Below are positions 23,296-33,839 of a stretch of DNA of 64,000 nucleotides, one piece after another. Below the pieces are notes generated by a model. It was not told the origin of the DNA. It was given only the letters and a program-made list of their open reading frames with translations, and ran no database searches. Position numbers and translations under genes: made by a program. Numbering within the stretch: position 1 is the first letter of the stretch; each line of letters opens with the position of its first letter. The DNA comes from Cycas panzhihuaensis (taxonomy: Eukaryota; Cycadophyta): assembly GCA_023213395.1 (NCBI GenBank), contig CM041465.1, positions 208,699,741-208,763,740 of the forward strand. Direction: 5' to 3'.

Positions 23296-23375
23296 TGCTT
23301 GCTTGGAGTACTTTTGGAGTGCTTGCTTGGAGTGTCTTTAGAGTACTTGCTTTAAGTGATTTTGGAGTGCTAAAA
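23296..23375. repeat. 24-bp tandem repeat (3 units plus partial)
   Basis: Units TGCTTGCTTGGAGTACTTTTGGAG start at 23296, 23320 and 23344, with a partial fourth. The 24-bp period is eight codons. Confidence 0.75.
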
Positions 23376-23523
23376 TGCAATGCTAATAAGTGAGCGAGGA
23401 CATCGGATATTGCTCTGATCCAGGTGTTTTTTCTCACTTTTACAATGGGCTTTTAAGCCTTATAAAAAGAAGGAAGAAAATTTCTTCACCTTTTTTTTTT
23501 TAAATACAAAGAAAAAAGTAGTC

Positions 23524-23890
23524 TTCACTAAATCAACAGTAACTTTCTCCCACGATGACGAAATGGAGTGCTGGTTTTTGTGTTGCAAACTAGACTCAGA
23601 TTTTGATCTTTAGCAAGTGGAATAAGGTCCAAATGAGTTCTAGAAAGTTTTTGGCAGCCCTGCAAAGTTAGGAGATTATATTTTTTCAAAATTCTTACTA
23701 AAAATAACTACTGTTCACTAAAACAGCAATAACTTCCTCATATGACATCGAAATTGGTTGTCGGTTTTTGTGCTAGAAAATAAACTCAGAGCCTCATCTT
23801 TGACAATTGGAATCAAGTCAATTGGAGCTCTGTAGAAGATTTTGCAGACCTGTGAAGTTCAACAAGCAAATTTTATTTCTACAGAAATTT
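23524..23890. repeat. 190-bp imperfect direct repeat (2 units)
   Basis: TTCACTAAA-CAGYAATAACTT starts at 23524 and 23714. Both units continue with GGTTTTTGTGYTRSAAA and GCAGMCCTGYRAAGTT. Divergence is considerable. No coding signal. Confidence 0.7.
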
Positions 23891-24370
23891 CAGCTTGCAT
23901 ATCTCATTAACACATGATACCATATGAAATTTCCATCATTTTTTTATCACCAGGATCCCAATATGGGCAAGGTGAGAGCATACAATAATGGATATTTTAA
24001 ATGGCTCGAAATTCTTTAAAAAAAGTGGTTAGAACCTCCCCTTATAATCATTCTTCTAAAAGCTAGAAAAATTTCTGCAACATTTCCCCTTGTTAAATGG
24101 ACAGAAAAAGGGGAAAGAAAAGAAGAATGAGATAGCATGAATGGCCACCAAAGGATTGGAATCCTTGGGCCTTACAACTCCTTATATTGTGCTTCCAAAC
24201 CTGCAAAAGAGAAAGGGAAAGCAAATAATACAAAATATGCTATAATAATAACTTGAAAGTATTTCTAAATCCACTTTCACAATCTCCTTCACCACATGGA
24301 TTGTGGGGGAGAAGGAAGTGATGGCTCCATTGCAAGTGCAAGTGAGGAATATGAAGGAAGCAAGCTCTGA

Positions 24371-24382
24371 TACCACATGAAA
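24371..24382 (-). other. primer-binding site in insertion N
   Basis: The minus strand reads TGGTATCAGAGCTTGC, the initiator-Met tRNA site. It is followed by a short lead with ATG and Pro/Ser-rich codons (MEPSLPSPPQ) near 24330, resembling a gag start. Confidence 0.7.
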
Positions 24383-24383
24383 A

Positions 24384-24897
24384 GAGTTGATCTATCCTTC
24401 ATCTCCATGCACTAAACATAAAGGCAAACATGGGAGCAAGAGAGACTTGAGAGAAAGAAAATAGATCTCACAAAATGGGGAGGTAAGAATGAGCCTCCTC
24501 CATTGAGCTTTTACTTTTATATTGAGAGAGGGAGTATTAGAGTTAGGTGAAATGAAATTATTCCTAATGCACATGAAAGTGCATTTCACTTAAGTGATCT
24601 AATTTAAAGTTCACTTGAGACCCTTTTTAGAGATAATCAACTAATGCAATGACCTTTTGACATTAACCCTTTTCACAAAGTACTTCTTAATTAATTTGGC
24701 TAGAACATTAAAGAATTTGGCCATAATAGCATACATGAATTGGCTAGAATAAAAACAATAAGAAGTTGGCCAAAATATTATATATAAGTCAGCTAAAATA
24801 ATATCCTAAGTTTAACCAAAATGAACTACATAATATGGTTGACCCAATAATAGCAAGAAGTCAGCCAAAATAATTCATCTTTTGAAGTGGGATCACT
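24384..24897 (-). repeat. solitary 5' LTR-like end in insertion N
   Basis: On the minus strand it starts TGTAGTGATCCCAC, contains a TATAAAAG box near 24520, and ends CTCTTTTCA next to TGTGGTATCAGAGC. The primer-binding site at about 24371-24382 proves it is a 5' LTR, but no partner LTR is found to the left. Confidence 0.7.
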
Positions 24898-24969
24898 ACA
24901 TTTAGGATTTACATTAACTAACCACACTAACATTAAACATATGGCTTAGCATAAACAACCACGCTAATA
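24898..24969 (-). repeat. 5' LTR of copia A2, U3-side fragment
   Basis: TTTAGGATTTACATTAACTAACC continues the A2 LTR exactly where 21477 stopped. It ends CCACGCTAATA, one base off the canonical ...TAACA terminus. Confidence 0.88.
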
Positions 24970-24985
24970 GTATAGCCAATGGGGA
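24970..24985 (-). other. 16-bp sliver of gypsy G1 between two insertions
   Basis: GTATAGCCAATGGGGA lies between copia A2 and the long-LTR element. Its first five bases are the A2 target duplication. The last eight (AATGGGGA, 24978-24985) recur as AATGTGGA at 33840-33847. In the G1 frame the join would encode a HW-LDK motif typical of the gypsy RNase H to integrase linker. Confidence 0.8.
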
Positions 24986-25537
24986 TGTGAAACGCTCTGA
25001 CATGTTAGTGGTATGGATTGCTATCACTTTCAGCTATGCTAAAGCCCTAGGGTGTAAGAGTTTTGGCAAAAGCATGCAAATTCCATAATGCCAACTTGGT
25101 CATCCATGTGCTTTGTGAATGTGGTTGCAAGGGGGATTTTACGAATGGCCTATTAAGAGGAAACTAAACTAAAGACGGTGGGTGTGTGTGTGCATGTGCA
25201 TTTGAGTGAGCATACAAATATGTTTCACAAAGGGACCTATGGCCAACTAAGGAACAAAAACACATACCTAAATGCAACTGAATGCTCTGCTATTTTAATG
25301 AAAAACAGTTGGCTTGTCCTATGTAAAGCCGCAATCTCTCCTTGTGGATTAGGGACTCACAACAAGCAATCCCTCCTCACCTCTTAGGTTTAATACCTAA
25401 TAGCCCTACTCTTGTGATGGATGCAATGCAAGGTCCAAAATGAAAACAAATAAATAAAAGAAGAAAATATTTTTTTCTTTTTCTTTTCTTCCTCTTTTTT
25501 TGGGGAAGAAAGAAAGGGGAGAAACAACTACAAGAGA

Positions 25538-25544
25538 CTCTCTC

Positions 25545-25575
<31 letters not shown>
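25538..25575. repeat. (CT)n microsatellite in the 3' LTR
   Basis: CT repeat followed by a T run. The other LTR has a shorter one at about 31951-31970. Confidence 0.9.
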
Positions 25576-25583
<8 letters not shown>

Positions 25584-26132
25584 TTTTAAGATAAAAATAA
25601 AGAAAAATAGGGGGGAAGAAATAGTGAGTAGTGAGATGAAAGCTTCTTTTCCTTTTCGTATCCCCTTCACTTTTGCTAATGCAACAAAGAAATTTGTTTC
25701 CCTATTTTTCCTCTTTTTTTCTTTTTTTTTTTTAATAAGAAAGTAACAACAAATTAAACTTAACAGTTATGTACCTGGTTACGCGGCTCAATTGTTTGCC
25801 GCATATAGCTTTCTTCCAACATGTCGAGAGTTTTCAAAAAAGGCGAAGGGCAAACCAAAATACCATTGAACTAGTTCTAAAGCAAATTCGACAACATTTC
25901 TGCTTGCCAGGTATGCTATGGTAAAGAAAAAAGCATAGCAAAATGATTTTGAAGATGAAAGTAAAAGGCAAAAATAGGGTTTTGGCCTTAACTTTTCAAG
26001 GGAGCTACTGGTATGAAGACTTCTAAGAGGTTGCTTGAGGTAGAAGTTGATAGCTTGGAGAACTTGTTGGCTTCTTTCTCCTCTCTACAACTGAGCTAGA
26101 GTCTTGCAAGGCAAAGAGTCTTCCAAGGCAAC

Positions 26133-26139
<7 letters not shown>

Positions 26140-26200
<61 letters not shown>
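26140..26200. repeat. (AT)n microsatellite in the 3' LTR
   Basis: About 30 AT units. The corresponding place in the other LTR (near 32551) has only a short imperfect ATACATATATAT. Confidence 0.95.
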
Positions 26201-26202
<2 letters not shown>

Positions 26203-27446
26203 AACAATATCAAATCAGTCCTTATGGGAAACGAATGCTATCCAAAGGAAACAAAGCAAAGAAACAAGGTTGGTGGAGGTGCCTTAGAATGGCTACCATC
26301 CCCCAAATATTGGTGGGCTCCCTAAGAGTACTTAGGTGCCACCTTCCCCTTTGCAACAACTAGTCCTATGGCAAAATGAAGTGCAAAAGGAAAAATAAAC
26401 AAAAGGCTTCCCAAAGATGTAAAGCATCTCCAATTCACAAGAAACATGTCAAGTAAATAGGAAGGTAAATATATCTAAGAAACTAGATACTGGTGCAAGG
26501 ACATAGGATTACCTATCCAAGTGGAAGGAGGTGGCCTATGGCTGCAAGTTTCCTCTCCAAGTGGTCTCCAAAGTTAAGTAGTACAATGCCTCCAAGATGC
26601 AATCAACAATGAAGAACAGTGTGAACCAAGAATGCCAAATTCCAATGGAATTTTGGTAGCATAACAACAGGATGTCTTGATCTCTTAGTCTCCTCCTTTT
26701 TCAATGGAGAAAAGAGGGGATTAAGTAGATGAAGACAAGGTGTGGAGTTGGTGGTTTTCTGCCAACAATGTGGGGAAAACCACCAAGCCAAAACCATGGG
26801 TTTACTCATGGTTAAATACAAATTACTTGGGAAAAGGAAGATTTGGGTAGGATTTTGGCCTCTTGGGCCACCCAAATCTGACAGGGGCCGACATGGTCTA
26901 TCCAAGTTTGACAAACGAGTATTAATGAGTTGACTATCACCAAAAATCCCAAATCTAGGTAGGTGATAGTCATATCGTGAATATATTCACAATACTGCAA
27001 AGTATTTCATGATACTGCTATCGTAAGCAAAAAATATAACAATTTGGTAACAATTTTAATTTTTAAGCAAAATAATTATGTAATTTGGCCAAAAACTTAC
27101 TAATGAAGGACTTTAGGTATAGGTGCAATCAACAACAAGTGGCAGGGAGTGAAAAAGAGGGCCCGATGGGTCAAAACGAAGAAGAAATGGTGTTGCAAAG
27201 AGGGGAGAATGACACCTTTTCTAGCCCAAAGAGCCCGATGGGTGGACTAATGGCCATGGACCGATGTCGTACTCGTCATCAACAAAAAGGGACATGGACA
27301 AACAACACATACAAGCAAATAAATCATACATACACTATCTAAGATCATGATAAAATGAATCTATGAGGTGTAAAAAGAATAGCAAAGCATACTTGCACTT
27401 ATCTGTATGTTGCCATGTCCATGCCATTCCTAGAAGCTGAGAAATA

Positions 27447-27460
27447 CTACCCCCTTAGCA
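27447..27460 (-). other. polypurine tract of the long-LTR element
   Basis: The minus strand reads GCTAAGGGGGTAG immediately before the LTR start, fitting a plus-strand primer and setting the element on the minus strand. Confidence 0.7.
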
Positions 27461-28375
27461 GCAAAGTCTCTTCAACTTGTGGCTAGAAGATGACGAATGT
27501 TGCTAACACAAAAGACGTAAAATGCAATAATGATAATCAAATGTGTGTATAGCACGGGATGATGTCTACGATAATGGTGCCTCATTAGCAGAAGGTCAGA
27601 GGGTGTTGCCGTTAGTTTAGCCTCCTAGGGAAGCTATGACGGAGAAGCTAGGGAGGATGATGGGTCGGTGACCAGATCAATCCAAGTGGCCTGTGGCTAC
27701 AAGTCCTAGATGTGTACAAAATGGGGGTGTCAAGCGATGGAGGTGTTGCCTTGATGGTAAGACAAAGTGGGCAACATGGTTCAAGATAAGGGCTTGGAAG
27801 CCCAAAGCCCCTTGGATATGTGAAGTGGTGCCTCAAATACCCAAGGGATAGACTCAATGAGTCTAAGTGGGTCACCATAGTTTAACCTCAATAGCATTCA
27901 TCTTTCAGAAAAGGAATTGTTTGGGCTCATTTTAGAGCCATATGTTTTGGATTTTTGGGTATTTTATATATTTTTTGTATTGTTTTGTTGATTTTATGAT
28001 TTTTTTGGATTTTTCAATGGTTTTATATTGTCTTGTTTTGTGATTTTGTGAATGGCTTGCTAGAGAAAGAAATAAGCTAACTAAAGAAATAACAGTGAAA
28101 CAATGAAAAGGACAAGGATATGGGGTGCCAAGGAGCAATGCAACCTAGGAGGGCCATGATCTAGTCCAATATATACAAATATACAAGATAGTTTACCCTC
28201 ATTTCGGAACATGGTGGCAGTTTAGGCTTTCACCAAAGTATGAGGGAAGCTTTGGCAGCATGGCTTAACTTTCAAAAGGATCTAAAGATGTTGGGGGTTG
28301 TCACCATAGTTTAGCCTCTTCAGTAAGTGCCCCTTAGAGGTGAGACTAGGGGGGATTACCTCCTAGATGGACATC
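27461..28375. other. non-coding interior of the long-LTR element, left
   Basis: No protein domain was seen. It contains copies of an AGTTTA-NCTC motif at 27614, 27879, 28219 and 28308. Confidence 0.5.
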
Positions 28376-28880
28376 TCAATGGGAGGCACATTGGACTGAA
28401 GAAGGGTTATTTACTAATGGAAAACGACGCTCAAGGATGAAAGCCACTAACCTATCAGTCTCAGTGTTAAGTCCACGTGGGATATGATGGATTGAGATAG
28501 AAGAGAACTGAGCCAAAAGGGACCTAGCAGAAGCGGCTAAAGATCTCAGTTGAGGGCAATGGACCTGGTAAACCTGAGTGAGATGGGACATGACGAGCTA
28601 GGAGCCAAAATACAGAACAACGGGGTCATGATGAAAACGCTGACGTCAAGGCCTCAATAATAGCAATGTACTTAGCTATGTTATTGGTGGCGACTGGTAT
28701 GTAGACTCCGGATCGGATAACGGTGTACCCATGGTGGTCTCGAATGGTCCATATTGCAACATAAGGCCCAAGATTGCCATGGCTACCCCTATTGGTGTGG
28801 ATGATCAATGCCATGGGGATAATGCAAAGACAACTCAAGATAGAGTCACTGAATAAGGGGATATGGCGGGAAACAAACAA
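28376..28880 (-). pseudogene. decayed type I RNase H domain
   Basis: The minus strand from about 28805 reads HTNRGSHGNLGPYVA, then VIRSGVYIPVATNNIAKYIA and IIEALTSAF. After a frameshift near 28600 come QLRSLAASARSLLAQFSSIS and IHHIPRGLNTETDRLVAFIL. This is the full RNase H order (DG-GNPG, ATNN-AEY, HIPR-N-AD). The first catalytic Asp position reads Thr, and the third reads Gly (FGS* instead of FDS). It could derive from the additional RNase H of Tat-type gypsy elements or from a LINE. The setting favours the former. Confidence 0.7.
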
Positions 28881-29268
28881 TCCACAAAAGGACTCAGGCG
28901 GGCATGGTGTTCTGACTGAAATGACAAGAAAGGCTTAGTCCTTGAGAATGATTATGTACCAGTGTCGCAACCTCCTATGAGATCTACCCAAAGCAGTAGC
29001 CATGCCAAGTAGGTTTCAACCATGATCAAGACCACGATGGGTCCACACAACCGGATCTAAAGGTCCTAAATGGCCCATATGTCTAGACCCAACCTACAAA
29101 CCACAGGTGGGGGCGAGGTTGTCACACAACTTGTCTCAGATGCCAAGGAGGTGGCAGTGGATATGCTCCCTTAAAACATATATTGTTTTATACTCTCTTT
29201 TTTCTTTTTTTTTCCCTTCTTGTTTCCTTTTTTTTTCTTTATTTTTGTTTTTAGGGCTTTAAGGGAGC
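28881..29268. other. non-coding interior segment
   Basis: No recognisable feature. It ends in an A/T-homopolymer-rich stretch (29190-29255). Confidence 0.4.
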
Positions 29269-29316
<48 letters not shown>

Positions 29317-29545
29317 ATATATATGTATATATATATGTATATATATATATATGTATGTATATATATATGTATGTATATATATATGTATGTATATATATAT
29401 GTATGTATATATATATATATATGTATATACATACATATATATATATATATATATACATACATGTATATATATATATATATATGTATCTACATATATGTAT
29501 ATGTATATATATATACATATATGTATATACATATATACATATATG

Positions 29546-29577
<32 letters not shown>

Positions 29578-29580
29578 TAT

Positions 29581-29623
<43 letters not shown>

Positions 29624-29660
29624 CATATATACATATATATATCTATATATGTATGTATAT

Positions 29661-29700
<40 letters not shown>

Positions 29701-29711
29701 GTGTATGTATG

Positions 29712-29758
<47 letters not shown>

Positions 29759-29770
29759 GTATGTATGTAT

Positions 29771-29838
<68 letters not shown>

Positions 29839-29843
29839 ATATA
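29269..29843. repeat. 575-bp compound TA / TATG / CA microsatellite
   Basis: The left 390 bp is (TA)n interrupted by TATG and TATAC. The right part has three (AC)n blocks at about 29660-29686, 29714-29744 and 29770-29796, each followed by (AT)n and (GTAT)n. That gives a higher-order period of about 55 bp. Long open frames here are artefacts of the repeat. Confidence 0.95.
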
Positions 29844-31380
29844 GTCGCTTGAGCGGTGTGAGGTAGGCATGGAGGCAAATCAGACCATGAGGATGCTAAG
29901 AGAACTTGTCGTATCAGCTATACTTTAACAGTGAGCACAACCAAATCATGAGTGACTAATGAGGAGGGTCAAACCACAAGATGTAATGGGCAAGTCATGT
30001 GACAATCCTGAGTCTCTATTGTGGGGCATGCATGGAACAAGGCCCTTAAGTTAGTGGCCATAGAGAACCAAGACATCCAGCTGTAACAAGTGCCAAACTA
30101 GACACCAAAGGCTTATGTCCAAGTTGCGAATGAAGTGGAATGATGCTCAGGTGAAATCGGGATGATGAAAGAGGGCCACAAGCTGAGAGAATGTTGCTCC
30201 ATGAGTAGGATAGTATGCAAACAAAAGTTGGCAAAGGAGGAGCCAAGGGCACCTAAAAAGCTCGGTCAATAATCAAGAGGATGGCAGGGGAGACTTATGG
30301 GCTGATAGCATGGTTAGGGGGAGGTCAGAGCTATAAATGATAGAACCAAAGGTGTAATTAAGTGCATACAAAGCAATTTTAGGAGTGATAAAGGTCATAG
30401 AGCTAATGTGAAAATGGGGATCAAGTGATAGTTGACATGTGGGATCCAATGGAACCCATAAATACTAGTTTATACTCATGGAGGAGTCCCCATGCCCCCA
30501 TGGAGAATGTCTGTGTGGAAGGGAGGCTCATCGTGGATCTCATGGCACCATCGAGGGTGCAAAGAGCTACACCTTATGGGTGTGTGATGGTGAAAAACAT
30601 ACTTTTTTTTCTAAATTTTGCAAATAGCATTTACATGTGACAGTTTATACTCATGACAAAGTAAAAGTGCTCTCGTGGAGAAAGATCTAGACGGTGGCGA
30701 AGGATCAAAATGGGGTAACGTATGCAATGTGGTGAGGTGCCCCCTATGGGAGCAACAATATCCACAGGCAAACATAGTTTAGGCTCATTTTGTAGAGAGG
30801 TTCCCATATAAGGCGATATCCTTGCCTATGGCAAAGGATGAGATATGTAATCAGCACAATGTGGTGCCATTCCCCCAATGAGGGCAATAGACATCATGAA
30901 TGATGGTAGTTTAGGCTCATTTTGGAGCATGCTGGCAGTTTAAGCTCATGCTAGAGCACATTTACCCCAAATGAGGGCAAAGGTGAGCTACAAGAACTGT
31001 TGAATAGGCCCACATGGGGCATGTCCAAAATGAAGATAAAGGGTGGGAGAGCATGGATCATGCTCCGACTCAAGGGAAGGAATGGATATAAATGAATCAC
31101 GGGTAGTGAGTCCATCATGGGATAATGGTGACTCGCACTCATGATTTGAGTCATGGGTAGGAGGGGCTTGATTGGAACCAAGCGACAAGGTGATAGAAAG
31201 CGAGAGATCCTCCCTACACTGAACCTTATTTAGAGTGTGGTAGGGGAGCTGGATGGGTCTTAGCGCTCAATGAGAGCCTAGACCGCAAAGGGGTAGTATG
31301 TGAAGGTCATGGGGCAGTGCCTGGATGAGCAACGCATCAAGGTGTGCTCCCTCAAGCAATTGTTCAAGTAAAAGTTCACT
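29844..31380. other. non-coding interior of the long-LTR element, right
   Basis: No protein domain. Further AGTTTA-NCTCAT motifs occur at 30467, 30642, 30776, 30908 and 30937. No clear primer-binding site was found beside the LTR at 31380. Confidence 0.5.
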
Positions 31381-33838
31381 AGCGAAATGCTCTGATAGAT
31401 TAGGGTATGGATTGCTATCACTTTTATCTATGCTAAAGCCCTAGGGTGTAAGAGTTTTAATAGAAGCACTCAAATTCCACAATGCCAACCCTAGGCATCC
31501 GTGCACTTCGCGAATGCAGTTGCAAGGGCGATTCTACGAATGGCCTATCAAGAGGAAACTAGACTAAGGGCAGTGGATGTGTGCATGTGCATTTGAGTGA
31601 GCATACGGATTTGTTTCACAAAGGGACCTATGGCCAACTATGGAACAAAAACATATACCTAAATGCAACTAAATGCTCTGTCGTTAAAATGGAAAACAAT
31701 TGGCTTGCCTTAAGTAAAGCCACAGTCTCCCCTTGCGGATTCGAGACTCGCAACAAGCGATCCCTCCTCATGTCTTGAGTTATGTACCTAATAGCAAGCA
31801 ACAATGTTCAATTCCCTACTCTTGTGACGGATGAAATGCAAGGTCCAAAATGAAAATAAATAGACAAAAGAAGATAATATTTTTTTACTTTTTCTTTTCC
31901 TCTTTTTTTTGGGGAACAAAGAAAGGGGAGAAACAATTACAAGAGATTTTCTCTCTCTCTCTCTCTCTCTTTTAAAAGATGAAAATAAAGGAAAAAAGGG
32001 GAAAGAAAGAGTGAGTAGTGAGATGAAAGCTTCTTTTCTTTTTCCTATCCCCTTCCCTTTTGCTAATGCAACAAAGAAATTTGTTTCCCCTTTTTTCCTC
32101 TTTTCTTTTTGTTTCATATTCTTTTCTTTTCTTTTCCTTTTTCTTTTGATAAGAACGTAACAACAAATTAAACTTAACAAAGGTCTATGTGGTTACATGG
32201 TGGTTGCTTGCCATGTATAGCTTCCTTCCAACGTGTTGGGAGTTTTCCAAGAAGGCAAAGGGAAAACCAAGATACCACTGAACTAGTTCTAAAGCAAATT
32301 CAGCAACATCTGCTTGGTGGATATGCTATGGTAAAGAAAAAGCATAGCAAAAAGATTTTGAAAATGAAAGTAAAAGGCAAAAACAGGGTTTTGGCCTTAC
32401 CTTTTCAGGGGAGCAGCTAGTATGAAGACTTCTAAGGAGTTGCTTGACGTGGACATTGATATCTTGGAGAACTTGTTGGCTTTTTTTTATTCTCTATAAT
32501 CAAGCTACAGTCCTACAAGGCAAAGAGTCTTCCAAGGCATCCAACAACTATACATATATATCTCTAACAATATCAAATGATTCCTTATGGAAAACAAGTT
32601 CTATCTAAAGGAAACAAAGCAAAGAAACAAGGTTGGTGGAGGTACCTCAGAATGGCTATTGTCCTCCAAATATTGGTGGGCTCCCAAAGAGTACTTAGGT
32701 GCCACCTTCCCCTTTGCAACAGCTAGGCCTATGGCAAAATGAGGTGCAAAAGGAAAAAAAAACAAAAGGCTTGACAAAGATGTAAAGCATCAAGAAGGGA
32801 AACAACCTACCAGTTCACAAGAAACATGTCAAGTAAATAGAAAGGCAAACATATCTAAGAAACAAGATACTAGTGTAAGGAGATAGGATTACCAATCCAA
32901 ATGGAAGGATGTGGCCTATGGTTGCAAGTTTCCTCTCCAAGTGATCTCCAAAGCTAAGTAGTACAATACCCTCCAAGATGCAATCAACAATGAAGAAGAG
33001 TGCGAACCGAGAATGCCAAATTCCAATGAAATTTTGGCAACATAACAATAGGGTGTCTTGATCTCTTAGTCTCCTCCCTTTCCAATGGAAAAAAGGAGGG
33101 GATTAAGTAGATGAAGGCAAGGTGTGGGGTTGGTGGTTTTCAACCGACAATGTGGGGAAAACCACCAAACCAAAACTATGAGTTTGCTTATGGTTTGATG
33201 CAAATTACATGGGATAAGGAAGATTTGGGTAGGATTTTGGCCTCTTGGGCCACTTAAATATGACAAGGGTTGACCTCAGGCCGACACAGTTCATCCAGGT
33301 CTTACAAATGACCATTAATAAGATGACTGTCACCAAAAATCCCAAATTTGGGTAAGTGATAGTCATACTACGAATATATTTGTAGTATCGCAAAGTACTT
33401 CACAATACTGCTATTGCAAGCAGAAAACACAACAATGTGGCAACAATTTTTATTTTTAAGCAAAATAATTATGCAATTTGGCCAAAACTCATTAATGAAG
33501 GATTTTAGGTACAAGTGTAGTCAGCAACAAGTGGTAGGGAGTGAAAAAAAGGGCCCGATGGATCAAAACAAAGAAGAATCAATGTTGCAAAGGGGGAAGA
33601 ATGACACCTTTTTCAGCCTAAAGAGCCCAATGGGTGTATTAACAACCATGGACCGAAGTCGTACTCGTCATCAATAAAAAGGGACATGGATAGACAACAC
33701 ATACAAGCAAATAAAACATACGTGCACTATCTAAGATCATGATAAAATGAATCTATGAGGTGTAAAAAGAATAGCAAAGCATACTTGGACTTCCCTATAT
33801 GTTGCCATGTCCATGCCATTCCCGGAAGCCAGGAAACA
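31381..33838 (-). repeat. 5' LTR of the long-LTR element (2458 bp)
   Basis: Partner of 24986-27446. It ends GGAAGCCAGGAAACA at 33838. It keeps a short AT tract and a 20-bp CT tract where the other LTR has longer ones. Scattered substitutions show an old insertion. Confidence 0.9.
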
Positions 33839-33839
33839 A

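Larger units (their letters stand above)
21478..24897. mobile_element. insertion N inside the A2 5' LTR (composite)
   Basis: The 3.4 kb between the two LTR halves starts TGTGAGAATTCCCC and ends GGGATCACTACA, so the ends are TG...CA. Host flanks share TTTA (five bases with one mismatch, TTTAA/TTTAG). Contents are mixed: a + strand copia integrase piece, several tandem repeats, and a minus-strand LTR plus primer-binding site at the right end. No matching second LTR was found, so this is either a heavily rearranged element or several nested ones. Confidence 0.65.
15524..24969 (-). mobile_element. Ty1/copia retrotransposon A2 (with insertion N)
   Basis: A full-structure copia on the minus strand with 3' LTR 15524-15858, internal region 15859-21205 and 5' LTR 21206-24969, which is split by a 3.4-kb insertion at 21478-24897. 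Flanks GTCTA (15519-15523) and GTATA (24970-24974) are a 5-bp target-site duplication with one change. It lies inside the integrase region of gypsy G1. Same family as A1, in inverted orientation. Confidence 0.9.
24986..27446 (-). repeat. 3' LTR of the long-LTR element (2461 bp)
   Basis: It aligns end to end with 31381-33838, for example the shared TAAAGCCCTAGGGTGTAAGAG and CTATGAGGTGTAAAAAGAAT. It carries an expanded AT microsatellite (26140-26200) and a CT tract (25538-25575). Open frames inside are not shared as proteins. Confidence 0.9.
24986..33839 (-). mobile_element. 8.85-kb non-autonomous long-LTR retrotransposon (LARD-like)
   Basis: Two direct repeats of about 2.46 kb (24986-27446 and 31381-33838) flank a 3.9-kb interior that encodes only a decayed RNase H domain. 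A minus-strand polypurine tract beside the left LTR sets the orientation. The flanks are AATGGGGA and AATGTGGA. No gag, RT or integrase is recognisable, so it must have depended on another element. It splits gypsy G1 between RNase H and integrase. Confidence 0.85.

Noticed and set aside
22439-23890. Possible CRISPR-like array
   Set aside because: Units are contiguous tandem repeats without unique spacers, and the context is a plant retrotransposon.
24090-24110. Polypurine-like AACAAGGGGAAA then TGTTGCAG (minus strand) as a 3' LTR start in insertion N
   Set aside because: The sequence after it does not match the LTR beside the primer site at 24384-24897, so a matching LTR pair is not supported.
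29171-29878. Open frames up to 235 codons on both strands rich in Tyr, Ile, Cys and Val
   Set aside because: They are translations of the TA/TATG/CA microsatellite, open in many frames at once.
31788-32180. 130-codon Lys/Arg/Glu-rich minus-strand frame
   Set aside because: Encoded by the CT- and T-rich part of the long LTR; the same place in the other LTR does not keep the frame.
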